This document shows, piece after piece, positions 1-6,522 of a stretch of DNA of 18,712 nt. Position 1 is the first letter of the stretch. Every line of letters starts with the position of its first letter. The DNA is from JAISFI01 sp031553775 (GTDB lineage Bacteria > Bacteroidota > Bacteroidia > Bacteroidales > Azobacteroidaceae), in assembly GCA_031553775.1 (NCBI GenBank), contig JAVBLA010000011.1:1-18712 (forward strand), written 5' to 3'. The position numbers and the translations under genes were made by a program. The notes under the pieces are model-generated. The model was not told the DNA's origin. It worked only from the letters and a program-made list of their open reading frames with translations, and did not search any database.

Positions 1-227
1 AAAACGAAAAGATTACCCTTTTCGAGCTTGGCGTAGGGTTTAATACTCCCGTCATTATCCGCTTCCCGTTTGAAAGATTGGCACAACAATATCCGGATAA
101 TGTAAAACTTATCCGTGTTAATATGGATAATGCATCTGTTCCGTCAAACATTCAGCATAATTCCATTTCCGTAAAAGGAGATATAGCGGCTTTGCTCGAA
201 ATCCTATCCCACAATAAACAATACTAA
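1..227 (+). CDS. Sir2-like (NAD-dependent deacylase family) protein, C-terminal part
   Basis: The reading frame is open from the window edge and closes with TAA at 225-227, leaving about 74 residues of a C-terminus. The stretch FELGVGFNTPVIIRFPFE, followed by a run such as NVKLIRVNMDNA and a last segment DIAALLEIL, matches the end of bacterial Sir2-like proteins. In those proteins this region closes the NAD-binding Rossmann fold and the final helix selects a partner subunit or substrate. The catalytic His and zinc site lie upstream of the window, so activity cannot be judged. The next gene begins only a few bases after this stop, which suggests co-transcription. The family call rests on recognition of the short tail and is moderately secure. 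Confidence 0.6.
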   Translation, partial: NEKITLFELGVGFNTPVIIRFPFERLAQQYPDNVKLIRVNMDNASVPSNIQHNSISVKGDIAALLEILSHNKQY

Positions 228-246
228 TCAAATGAAAGAAAAAGAT

Positions 247-1029
247 ATGAATATAATGCCGTTGCTGTTTATCGGACATGGAACACCGATGAACGCCATT
301 GAACACAATAGATTCTCCCGTCAATGGGAAGAACTTGGAGCTACATTACCTCGTCCCAAAGCTATTCTCTGCATATCCGCACATTGGGAGAAAAATGAAA
401 CAAGTGTAACGGTTATGGAGCATCCTAAAACAATCCACGATTTCGGCGGTTTTCCCCGCGAACTTTATATGCAGCAATATCCGGCTCCCGGCTCTGCGGC
501 GTTGGCGGAAAGAATTATTGAGCAAGTGGATAGAGTAATTGCAGACTATGATTGGGGGTTAGACCACGGCACATGGTCTGTATTGAAACATATCTATCCC
601 GATGCGGATATTCCCGTCGTTCAGTTGAGCATTGACCGAAGTAAAAATATGCAAGGTTACTACGAACTTGGACAGGCGTTGCGCTTTCTCCGGCGCGAAG
701 GAATTATGATAATCGGTAGCGGTAATATGGTACATAACCTTTGATTGGCAAGGGCGGACGAAACCGGATTCAATAATGATTTCGCCTACGATTGGGCGAA
801 ACGGTTGAATGAAGCCATGAAAGAGCATATACTGTCGGGCAACCACAAGCCGCTTATTAACTATCACGAACTTGGTAAAGATGCTGAATTGGCGGTAGCC
901 TCCGAAGAGCATTACATTCCGTTATTATATGTTTTGGGCGCACAGGAGCCGGATGATAAAATCAATATATTCAATGACGAGATAGTCGCCGGTTCGCTGT
1001 CCATGACTTCGCTTATCATAGGGCGATAA
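247..1029 (+). pseudogene. ygiD: YgiD/LigB-type extradiol ring-cleavage dioxygenase broken by an in-frame TGA
   Basis: One continuous frame encodes a class III extradiol dioxygenase of the 4,5-DOPA dioxygenase (YgiD) type, about 260 residues, the family's normal length. Family marks seen are GHGTPMN (His11), SAHWE (His46), DHGTWSVL, GSGNMVHNL (His163) and, after the break, EHYIPLLYVLGAQ and GSLSMTSL. TGA at 742-744 sits directly after HNL. YgiD homologues usually have Arg there (VHNLR), so a CGA-to-TGA change is the simplest explanation. No frameshift is present, and the downstream 94 codons still read as good family sequence, so the lesion is recent or a sequencing error. The start is taken at ATG 247; ATG 232 and 256 are also in frame. 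The protein would use iron or zinc to cleave catechol-type rings. It follows the Sir2-like gene with a gap of a few bases. Confidence 0.85.
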
Positions 1030-1086
1030 GCGGAGATTTACCATTATAGTCCGCTGATGTATTATCAGCATCTCTAAACTTCCCCG

Positions 1087-1094
1087 TACTTTTG
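1087..1094 (+). promoter_or_regulatory. Probable Bacteroidetes -7 promoter box (TACTTTTG)
   Basis: TACTTTTG matches the Bacteroidetes -7 consensus TAnnTTTG exactly and lies about 37 bases before the ATG of the NmrA-like gene. It would give a leader of roughly 30 bases. No TTTG -33 box is visible at the usual spacing, so the assignment is only moderately sure. It would drive the three closely spaced genes up to 3355. Confidence 0.45.
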
Positions 1095-1131
1095 TATCGT
1101 TAAACAATAAAACAATTTAAAAAGTATAGCA

Positions 1132-1782
1132 ATGAAAAAAATCGTATTAATAGGAGCAAGCGGATTCGTAGGTTCTGCTATCCTGAATGAAGCATTGAAC
1201 AGGGGTATTAAAGTTACGGCAGTTGTTCGTAACCCCGAAGGAGTGAAAATCTCAAATCCCGATGTAACTATCGTCAAGGCCGATGTTTCGGATGCCGGTA
1301 AGGTAGCCGAATTATGCAAAGGTGCTGACGCTGTTATCAGCGCATACAATCCGGGATGGACTAATCCAAACATGTACGACGAAACGCTGAAAGTATATCC
1401 TCAGATTCTTGCAGGTGTTAAGAAAGCAGGCGTTAAGAGATTGCTTATCGTTGGTGGTGCGGGAACATTGTTCGTTGCTCCCGGACTTCGTGTGGTAGAT
1501 GCGGGGGTAATTCCTGCCGAAATTATGGGCGGAGTGAAATCGCTCGGCGAATTTTACCTGAATACATTAATGAATGAAAAAGACATTGACTGGATATTCT
1601 TCTCTCCGGCAGGCTCATTAGAACCGGGCGAACGCACAGGGAACTACCGTTTGGGTAAAGATGACTTAATACTGAACGATAAAGGCGAAAGCAAAATTTC
1701 CGTTCAGGATTATGCAAAAGCTATGGTGGATGAACTGGAAAATCCGCAACACCACCAAGAACGCTTCACTATAGGTTATTAA
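1132..1782 (+). CDS. NmrA-like NAD(P)-binding oxidoreductase (atypical SDR)
   Basis: This 216-residue protein begins with a Rossmann fold: strand KKIVLIG, then GASGFVG at residues 8-14 (the GxxGxxG dinucleotide loop), then an Arg at the end of the second strand (VVRNP) of the kind that often favours NADP. The LLIVGGAG segment and the SPAGSLEPGERTG segment are typical of the short NAD(P)H-binding proteins related to NmrA and putative NADH-flavin reductases (COG2910-like). No Tyr-x-x-x-Lys pair of classical SDRs is evident, so it may be a reductase with an unusual active site or a redox sensor. It is the first gene of a likely operon with the two lipoprotein genes that follow (gaps of about 20-30 bases). 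The substrate is unknown. Confidence 0.85.
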   Translation: MKKIVLIGASGFVGSAILNEALNRGIKVTAVVRNPEGVKISNPDVTIVKADVSDAGKVAELCKGADAVISAYNPGWTNPNMYDETLKVYPQILAGVKKAGVKRLLIVGGAGTLFVAPGLRVVDAGVIPAEIMGGVKSLGEFYLNTLMNEKDIDWIFFSPAGSLEPGERTGNYRLGKDDLILNDKGESKISVQDYAKAMVDELENPQHHQERFTIGY

Positions 1783-1801
1783 TCAATAAAGAAAAAAAAC
1801 G

Positions 1802-2656
1802 ATGAAAAATATATTTTTTATATCAACAGTATGCCTGTTAAGTCTGGTTTCCGCCAGTTGCTCCGGTCGGTCCAATAGCAACAATAAACCTATCAGTGAA
1901 AAAGAACAGGTTGTTGCTCTCCTCAAAAGTATCGAAACCGGTGCACAAGAGCCGGCGGGTTACGTCAATCCCGACAAGTACATTCAGCATAATTTAGGTG
2001 TTGCCGACGGTTTGGCAGGGTTTGGTGCACTGCTGGCGCAATTGCCGGAAGGTTCAGCCAAAGTGAATACCGTGCGTGTATTTCAAGATGGCGATTATGT
2101 GTTCACTCATACCGATTACAACTTTTTTGGCCCCAAAATCGGGTTCGACATCTTCCGTTTTGAGAATGGAAAGATAGTAGAGCATTGGGATAACTTACAG
2201 GAAACTGCAAGCCCCAATCCGAGCGGCCATACAATGATTGACGGTGCAACGCAAATTACCGACTTGGATAAAACGGAAGCTAACAAGACATTGGTTAGAA
2301 ATTTCGTGGATGATATTCTGGTAAACGGAAAAATGGATAAGTTGGCGGGATATTTCGATGGCGACAATTATATCCAACATAATCCGCAAATCCCCGACCA
2401 ACTTTCGGGCTTGGGTGCAAAACTCGGCGAATGGGCAGCAGAAGGCATCACGATGAAGTACGACAAAATCCACAAAGTATTGGGTGAAGGAAACTTTGTG
2501 CTGGTGGTAAGCGAAGGCCATTTGGCAGGTAATCACAATTCGTTCTACGACTTGTTCCGTGTAGAAAACGGTAAGATAGCCGAACATTGGGATGTGATTG
2601 AAACTATTGCCCCGCAAGATACGTGGAAGAACAATAACGGAAAATTCGGTTTCTAA
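1802..2656 (+). CDS. Tandem NTF2/SnoaL-like lipoprotein
   Basis: The protein has 284 residues and starts with a lipoprotein-type signal peptide ending near VSASC (Cys20), so it is likely anchored in the envelope. Two SnoaL-like (NTF2-fold) domains follow, roughly residues 34-145 and 155-278. Each carries the paired motifs YIQHN and NGKI-EHWD (KYIQHNLG with GKIVEHWDN, then NYIQHNPQ with GKIAEHWDV). The two halves are recognisably duplicates. Proteins of this kind (COG4922) are annotated as predicted SnoaL-like aldol-condensation enzymes, but the catalytic role of most members is unproven. The His/Asp residues inside the fold suggest binding of a small aromatic or polyketide-like molecule. The start ATG follows the NmrA-like stop by 19 bases. 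An envelope location next to redox genes suggests detoxification of an exogenous compound, which is inference. Confidence 0.85.
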   Translation: MKNIFFISTVCLLSLVSASCSGRSNSNNKPISEKEQVVALLKSIETGAQEPAGYVNPDKYIQHNLGVADGLAGFGALLAQLPEGSAKVNTVRVFQDGDYVFTHTDYNFFGPKIGFDIFRFENGKIVEHWDNLQETASPNPSGHTMIDGATQITDLDKTEANKTLVRNFVDDILVNGKMDKLAGYFDGDNYIQHNPQIPDQLSGLGAKLGEWAAEGITMKYDKIHKVLGEGNFVLVVSEGHLAGNHNSFYDLFRVENGKIAEHWDVIETIAPQDTWKNNNGKFGF

Positions 2657-2683
2657 GTGAATAATAAAAGACAAATCAATTAT

Positions 2684-3355
2684 ATGAAACATATAGTTTT
2701 AATCTCTCTTTGCGTTGCAGCTTTCGTATTTACAGGCTGCAACGGAAGTAACCGCAAAGCGGATACAGGACAACAGGAAAGCACAGCGGTGAAATTGAGC
2801 AGCGAACAGATAAAAGCAGCTTCATTCAATGATTTATTCAAAACAATCGAGGCAAAAGATGTACAAGAAGACATTTTTACCCTTGTAAACAAAGACTTCG
2901 CCATATTGACGGCAGGAAACTCGTCGCATTACAATTCAATGGTTTCCAGCTGGGGTGGTTGGGGTATTTTGTTTGATAAGCAAGTAGTATTCTCTTTCTT
3001 GCGCTCGAACCGTTATACGCTCGAACTTATACGTAAAGAAAATAAATACACCATGACTTTTTTTGACGAAGAATACAAAGGTGATATCATGAACTTTGGT
3101 AAATCGTCCGGCAAAGACAGTGATGAAAAAATGAAATCTACCTCACTGACAGCCGTACAAACTCCTTCGGGCAATATGACTTACAAACAAGCCAAACTCA
3201 TCATCGAGCTTGATTTGTTTGAAATCACTACCGTTTCTCCCGATGACTTCCGCACGGAAGAGGCACGGAAATTCGTAGTGGATGCACACGCTGAAACGAA
3301 TGATTATCACAAAATAGTAGTTGGAGAGATAACAAACGTTTGGGTTTGCAAATAA
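2684..3355 (+). CDS. Flavin-reductase-like (FMN split-barrel) lipoprotein
   Basis: The protein has 223 residues from ATG 2684; a GTG at 2657 is possible but would only add residues before a good signal peptide. The N-terminus is a lipoprotein signal (hydrophobic run, then FTGC at Cys19). The body resembles the flavin reductase / FMN-binding split-barrel family: DFAILTAGNSSHYNSMVSS (the loop that contacts flavin phosphate in relatives), VVFSFLRSNRYT, MTFFDEEY and a late HKIVVGEI strand. Such proteins normally bind FMN and take electrons from NAD(P)H in the cytoplasm. An exported lipid-anchored version is unusual and would need another electron donor, or it may only bind flavin. It is the third gene of the 1132-3355 run. 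The family call is good; the activity is unknown. Confidence 0.8.
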   Translation: MKHIVLISLCVAAFVFTGCNGSNRKADTGQQESTAVKLSSEQIKAASFNDLFKTIEAKDVQEDIFTLVNKDFAILTAGNSSHYNSMVSSWGGWGILFDKQVVFSFLRSNRYTLELIRKENKYTMTFFDEEYKGDIMNFGKSSGKDSDEKMKSTSLTAVQTPSGNMTYKQAKLIIELDLFEITTVSPDDFRTEEARKFVVDAHAETNDYHKIVVGEITNVWVCK

Positions 3356-3381
3356 TTTATATTCTACAATCGCATACAACC

Positions 3382-3417
3382 AAACAATCCGCATATCTTT
3401 GACTATGCGGATTGTTT
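3382..3417 (+). terminator. Perfect 14-bp hairpin, likely terminator, with a promoter-like loop
   Basis: AAACAATCCGCATA (3382-3395) and TATGCGGATTGTTT (3404-3417) are exact inverted repeats around an 8-base loop. It lies 26 bases after the flavin-reductase-like stop and can end that transcript, although only three T residues close the stem. The top strand across the loop also reads TATCTTTG (3394-3401), an exact match to the Bacteroidetes -7 box TAnnTTTG, about 30 bases before the next start codon. It may therefore act as terminator, promoter, or an operator overlapping a promoter. Confidence 0.6.
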
Positions 3418-3432
3418 ACATTCTAATCGACA

Positions 3433-3846
3433 ATGGAAAAGGTCTTCAATTTTATAAGAGAACATAAAGAGGTCGCGTTTGCCACTGCGGACGAAAACGG
3501 AAATCCTACTATGCGGGTTTTCCAAATCATGCTTATCGACGAAGCGGGAAAGACATTATATTTTGCCACTTCGCCTAAAAAAGAAGTTTACCAACAACTA
3601 CAACATAATCCCAATATCGAAATTTTGTCCTTTGTCGATAAAATTTCAGTGAGGATTTCGGGTGCGGTATCTTTCGATGTGCCGGATGCGATTTGCAAAA
3701 AGATATACAATGAAAATCCCGTATTACCTCGATTATACAAGCAATACATCGACTTGGTATATTTTAGTTTGCCAATCAGGAAAGTCGATTATTTCGATTT
3801 GAACCCTACGCCTCCTGTGTTGGAAAGCCACAGATTTGATTTGTAA
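3433..3846 (+). CDS. Pyridoxamine 5'-phosphate oxidase family (FMN-binding) protein
   Basis: This 137-residue protein is of the small PNPOx-like split-barrel type. Family signs are the opening helix, EVAFATADENGNPTMRVF (the strand-turn-strand that lines the flavin site), LYFATSPKKEVYQQLQHNPNIEIL (the central strand, then the Lys/Gln helix and the H-x-N-P turn typical of this group) and a late RISGAVSF strand. Relatives bind FMN, F420 or heme and reduce small molecules, or act as general stress proteins; the substrate cannot be read from sequence. It has no signal peptide, so it should be cytoplasmic, unlike the two lipoproteins upstream. It sits behind the 14-bp hairpin and so may be transcribed separately. 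Its stop lies only 2 bp from the stop of the opposite-strand relaxase remnant. Confidence 0.85.
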   Translation: MEKVFNFIREHKEVAFATADENGNPTMRVFQIMLIDEAGKTLYFATSPKKEVYQQLQHNPNIEILSFVDKISVRISGAVSFDVPDAICKKIYNENPVLPRLYKQYIDLVYFSLPIRKVDYFDLNPTPPVLESHRFDL

Positions 3847-3848
3847 TA

Positions 3849-4325
3849 CTACATCTGCCTCCCATACCTCCGTTTCTTCTTTTTCCGTTTTTTAGGCATA
3901 GGCTGGTTATCATCATGCTGATCCGGTTCCGGTGTCAACACTGAAAGCAAACTGCCGACGGGTGAATCATCGCCTGAATACCCTTTGACGGTAGCCGGTT
4001 GCTTGTCTTCCGGTTCATGCTGCATGGATGGGCGTAACACCTCTTTCGCAGGTGTGGACGGAACGGGTTGCAGATCCTCGTGGCTTGCCGTCGAAAAATC
4101 TGCGAACCGTGCGCCGAGCGCATTAGCCGAAAACTCCTTGCCCAGCGCGGAACCGTTCAGAACGGTGCGGCTGTTGTGGTCGATAAATGTAGCCCCGAAC
4201 AGGCGTCCCCCGTTACCGTAACGCAATACCAGGTCGATACCTTTTCCCTGCAAGTCCGCTCGGAACTCGCTGCCTGTGTGGGAACCGTTCAGGGACGTCG
4301 AAACGAGCGCCTTTGTTTTTGTCAC
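3849..4325 (-). pseudogene. C-terminal remnant of a conjugative relaxase (MobB-like)
   Basis: A 158-codon frame opens with GTG at 4325-4323. The first 65 or so residues (EFRADLQGKGIDLVLRYG, then FGATFIDHNSRTVLNGSALG and FSANALGARF) resemble the segment after the nuclease domain in relaxases of Bacteroides conjugative and mobilisable elements. A low-complexity linker and a very basic tail (PKKRKKKKRRYGRQM) follow, which is common at the end of these proteins. The whole catalytic part with the Tyr and HUH motifs is missing, so it cannot nick DNA. It is richer in G and C than its neighbours, in line with horizontal origin. It meets the IS3 OrfA piece with a 4-base GTGA overlap, which I take as a chance product of the deletion that joined them. 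The mob identity is based on motif recognition. Confidence 0.6.
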
Positions 4326-4495
4326 TCAATCTCTGTTTGCGTTACACTATACTTCTTGCGCCAACGGACAATAGTTGTGTAGGAAACACCATACTCACGG
4401 GCAGCCCACATATTTCCTTTTTCGCAACTTAATTTGACGGCTCGTTCTTTGAACGTTCGGTCATAAGATTTTTTTGTTGTCGAATCACGTCCCAT
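4322..4495 (-). pseudogene. IS3-family OrfA (transposase helix-turn-helix) fragment
   Basis: A 57-residue frame starts at ATG 4495. SYDRTFKERAVKLS, then WAAREYGVSYTTIVRWRKKY is the HTH_Tnp_1 domain of IS3-type OrfA proteins. A normal OrfA continues for about 30-50 further residues, including a leucine zipper, and is followed by OrfB with the DDE integrase core. Here the frame stops shortly after the helix-turn-helix and no OrfB is present. The DNA between this start and the phospholipase stop (4496-4536) may be the outer end of the insertion sequence, but I could not identify a terminal repeat with confidence. It is best read as the left stub of an insertion sequence whose other end was lost when the relaxase remnant was joined to it. 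Confidence 0.6.
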
Positions 4496-4536
4496 AACTC
4501 ATATTTATTTATAGTGGTGATAATCAAATTCATCTA

Positions 4537-5340
4537 TCAGTAAAGATTACGTAGAGGCGGTTTGATACAAAGCCCAACCCTAATCATGGATGTATATCGG
4601 TTGTATTCCAACAGGCTTTCCCCATATCCATTATACCATTGCAGGAAAAGATATTGGTTTGCCTTAGCCGTTAATTTGAAACTGATTTCAAGTTGTGTAT
4701 TTATATTCCAGAATTTTTCACGGGGGTTGATTACTGCGGATACCCAAAGTTTGTCGTTACCGCTTCTGTAATTGAATGCAATTAAACCATATCCCCGGTA
4801 TTTGTATAAATCCTTATTTTCTTCTCCCAGCCAACCTGCCCAGATTTTTGACTGAACAGAAAAATATCGATTAAAGAAATAAGAACCTGATAGTACCAAG
4901 TAATTCCAACTGCGCGAATCTATGCTGTCCTTCCCGTTTGATTCATGCTCAAAGCCAAAACTTGCGATACCTCTCAACTGGTTATTATAAATGATGGGCT
5001 TCATAATAGCTAATCCCGGATTGTAATTATTATCTGCAAAAGGGGCTGACTGTTCATAAATATCCCAAAACGATTTTTGGGTATAAGTGAGCATCAGGAA
5101 AGTATTATAGGGCAGAACTGTTTTAGTCAACCGTTGCCTTATACTTATTTGAAATTTTGCATCAGCACTATGTTTGTCAACAGTATGATTTATCGGCACA
5201 CCTGTTATGAAATAATTGTCTTTATACATACCGAAACTTGGCATATTATCCAATAATTCCGAAATTTTGTCTTCGTCCATCTCCAAATACATGGATTTAG
5301 TGAAAGCTCCTTTTTCAGAACCTTCCTGATATCTCCACAT
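4537..5340 (-). CDS. pldA: Outer-membrane phospholipase A (PldA), probably with a damaged N-terminus
   Basis: The barrel of OMPLA is recognisable: MPSFGMYKDNYFITG, FQISIRQRLTK, LTYTQKSFWDIYEQSAPF, the active-site segment FEHESNGKDSIDSRSWNYL, then LQWYNGYGESLLEYN and a C-terminal strand. In the active site His, Ser (+2) and Asn (+14 from His) keep the spacing of E. coli His142, Ser144 and Asn156. The enzyme hydrolyses acyl chains of phospholipids in the outer leaflet and needs calcium and dimerisation. The start is uncertain. The frame is open back to about 5550 with no ATG before ATG 5340, and neither that start nor a TTG at 5508 gives a signal peptide, which an outer-membrane protein needs. 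The N-terminus has probably been lost or shifted, so the gene may be dead despite an intact active site. Confidence 0.8.
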   Translation of the reverse strand: MWRYQEGSEKGAFTKSMYLEMDEDKISELLDNMPSFGMYKDNYFITGVPINHTVDKHSADAKFQISIRQRLTKTVLPYNTFLMLTYTQKSFWDIYEQSAPFADNNYNPGLAIMKPIIYNNQLRGIASFGFEHESNGKDSIDSRSWNYLVLSGSYFFNRYFSVQSKIWAGWLGEENKDLYKYRGYGLIAFNYRSGNDKLWVSAVINPREKFWNINTQLEISFKLTAKANQYLFLQWYNGYGESLLEYNRYTSMIRVGLCIKPPLRNLY

Positions 5341-5435
5341 TTCTTCTATTTCCTTTATTTGTCCACCTGACTTATACGGTTGAGGTAGCAGGAATACATT
5401 GTTTGGAAAATAAGGATATTCATTAAAATACAGAA

Positions 5436-5466
5436 AATCCCCGAGATTCAACGAATTACGGGGATT
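5436..5466. repeat. 8-bp inverted repeat (AATCCCCG/CGGGGATT) upstream of pldA
   Basis: AATCCCCG at 5436-5443 pairs with CGGGGATT at 5459-5466 around a 15-base loop. The loop holds AACGAATT (5450-5457), which recurs inverted as AATTCGTT at 5568-5575. The surrounding 5436-5580 does not look like normal pldA coding sequence. It could be the relic of an insertion-sequence end or a regulatory hairpin; the sequence does not decide. Confidence 0.4.
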
Positions 5467-5620
5467 CTCATTTCTAAAGGGTTCGAAAAATGCGACATTA
5501 AAAAACAAAAACCTGGTGGGTGAAAAATGGGGATTTTGAGCAAATTTTGTATGCTTTTGTCAGGTGCAATTCGTTAAAGATTCATTAAAGATAGAATTTC
5601 TGCCGACAATTGAAGTAAGT

Positions 5621-5651
5621 TTTGTGTTCTATAACAAATATATTACTTTTG
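5621..5651 (+). promoter_or_regulatory. Canonical Bacteroidetes promoter for the ABC exporter
   Basis: TTTG (5621-5624), a 19-base spacer and TACTTTTG (5644-5651) match the sigma-ABfr consensus TTTG-N19-TAnnTTTG exactly. Transcription would begin near 5658, just ahead of ATG 5672. This supports that ATG over the longer open frame that begins at 5564, since a longer protein would start upstream of the transcript. Confidence 0.8.
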
Positions 5652-5671
5652 CAAACCAAAAATTACTTTAT

Positions 5672-6409
5672 ATGCTTCAGGTAGATGTTAGAAATGTTTT
5701 TAAGTCATTCAGGAATGTTCAGGCTGTCCGTGGAATATCGTTAGCCATACATCCTGGAGAATTTGTTGCGTTGCTTGGTCCCAATGGAGCCGGTAAAACC
5801 ACGCTGGTAGAAATGATGGAAGGATTGAAAGAGCCTGATGCGGGAGAGATCATCCTTCAGGGAAAGAATTGGAAGAAGAATGAAAGAGAGCTTCGCAAAA
5901 TTATTGGGTTGTCATTACAGGAGACCCGTTTTTCTGAAAAACTGACCACCTTGGAAACCTTACGCCTTTTTGCCAGTTTTTTTCGATTGGGAGATCAACG
6001 TGTAAACGAAATGATTGAATTGACGGGATTAGAAAGTAAGCGAAAGGCAATGGTAGGTACTCTTTCCGGGGGACAACGCCAACGATTGGCATTGGGTGTG
6101 GCTTTGCTGAATAATCCTCAGATCCTTTTCCTGGATGAGCCTACTACCGGACTTGATCCGCATTCCAGATATGATTTGTGGAATATCCTGAAAGAATTGA
6201 AAGACAGAGGAGAAACGACTCTAATCCTTACAACTCACTACATGGAGGAAGCAGAATCGTTATGCGACCATATAATTATCATTGATGAAGGGAAAATCCT
6301 GAAAGAAGGAAATCTGAAAGATTTATTGGATGAAAATTCACGTAACCTTGATGAGTTATTCATTAATCTGACGGGTAAAACATTACGGGATAATCCAGGG
6401 ATAGTTTAA
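5672..6409 (+). CDS. ABC exporter ATP-binding protein
   Basis: This 245-residue nucleotide-binding subunit has all motifs in place: Walker A GPNGAGKTT (36-44), Q-loop Gln83, signature LSGGQRQR (131-138), Walker B ILFLDE (151-156), D-loop GLDP (160-163) and the H-loop His in LTTHYMEEAE. Its short length and closeness to DrrA/NatA/CcmA-type ATPases point to an exporter rather than a solute-binding-protein importer. ATP hydrolysis would drive the ABC-2 permease encoded next. The start at ATG 5672 is chosen because a perfect promoter lies at 5621-5651 and the domain begins there. The 113 bases to the permease start hold no obvious terminator, so the two genes are likely one transcript. The substrate (drug, lipid, polysaccharide or peptide) cannot be told. 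Confidence 0.92.
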   Translation: MLQVDVRNVFKSFRNVQAVRGISLAIHPGEFVALLGPNGAGKTTLVEMMEGLKEPDAGEIILQGKNWKKNERELRKIIGLSLQETRFSEKLTTLETLRLFASFFRLGDQRVNEMIELTGLESKRKAMVGTLSGGQRQRLALGVALLNNPQILFLDEPTTGLDPHSRYDLWNILKELKDRGETTLILTTHYMEEAESLCDHIIIIDEGKILKEGNLKDLLDENSRNLDELFINLTGKTLRDNPGIV

Positions 6410-6522
6410 TATGAGTAGCTTATGTATATTGCTATGTATCGAAAACAATGCAGCAACGACCCATTGTAAACCAGAGATCGTCCTTAGCCAATTATCAATT
6501 GTCAGTTCTCAATTATTTATGT

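Noticed and set aside
742..744. TGA as a selenocysteine codon or programmed read-through in the dioxygenase
   Set aside because: No selenoprotein logic exists for this family at this site, homologues carry Arg, and no insertion-element-like stem-loop was noted just downstream.
2195..2692. 165-residue minus-strand open frame opposite the SnoaL-like gene
   Set aside because: It is a shadow of a well supported coding frame and has no domain features.
4322..4325. GTGA overlap as real translational coupling of a helix-turn-helix protein with a partner
   Set aside because: Both frames look like fragments of unrelated mobile-element proteins, so the overlap is more likely chance at a deletion point.
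5564..5671. N-terminal extension of the ABC ATPase
   Set aside because: The perfect promoter at 5621-5651 lies inside it and ABC ATPases of this type start at the 5672 position.
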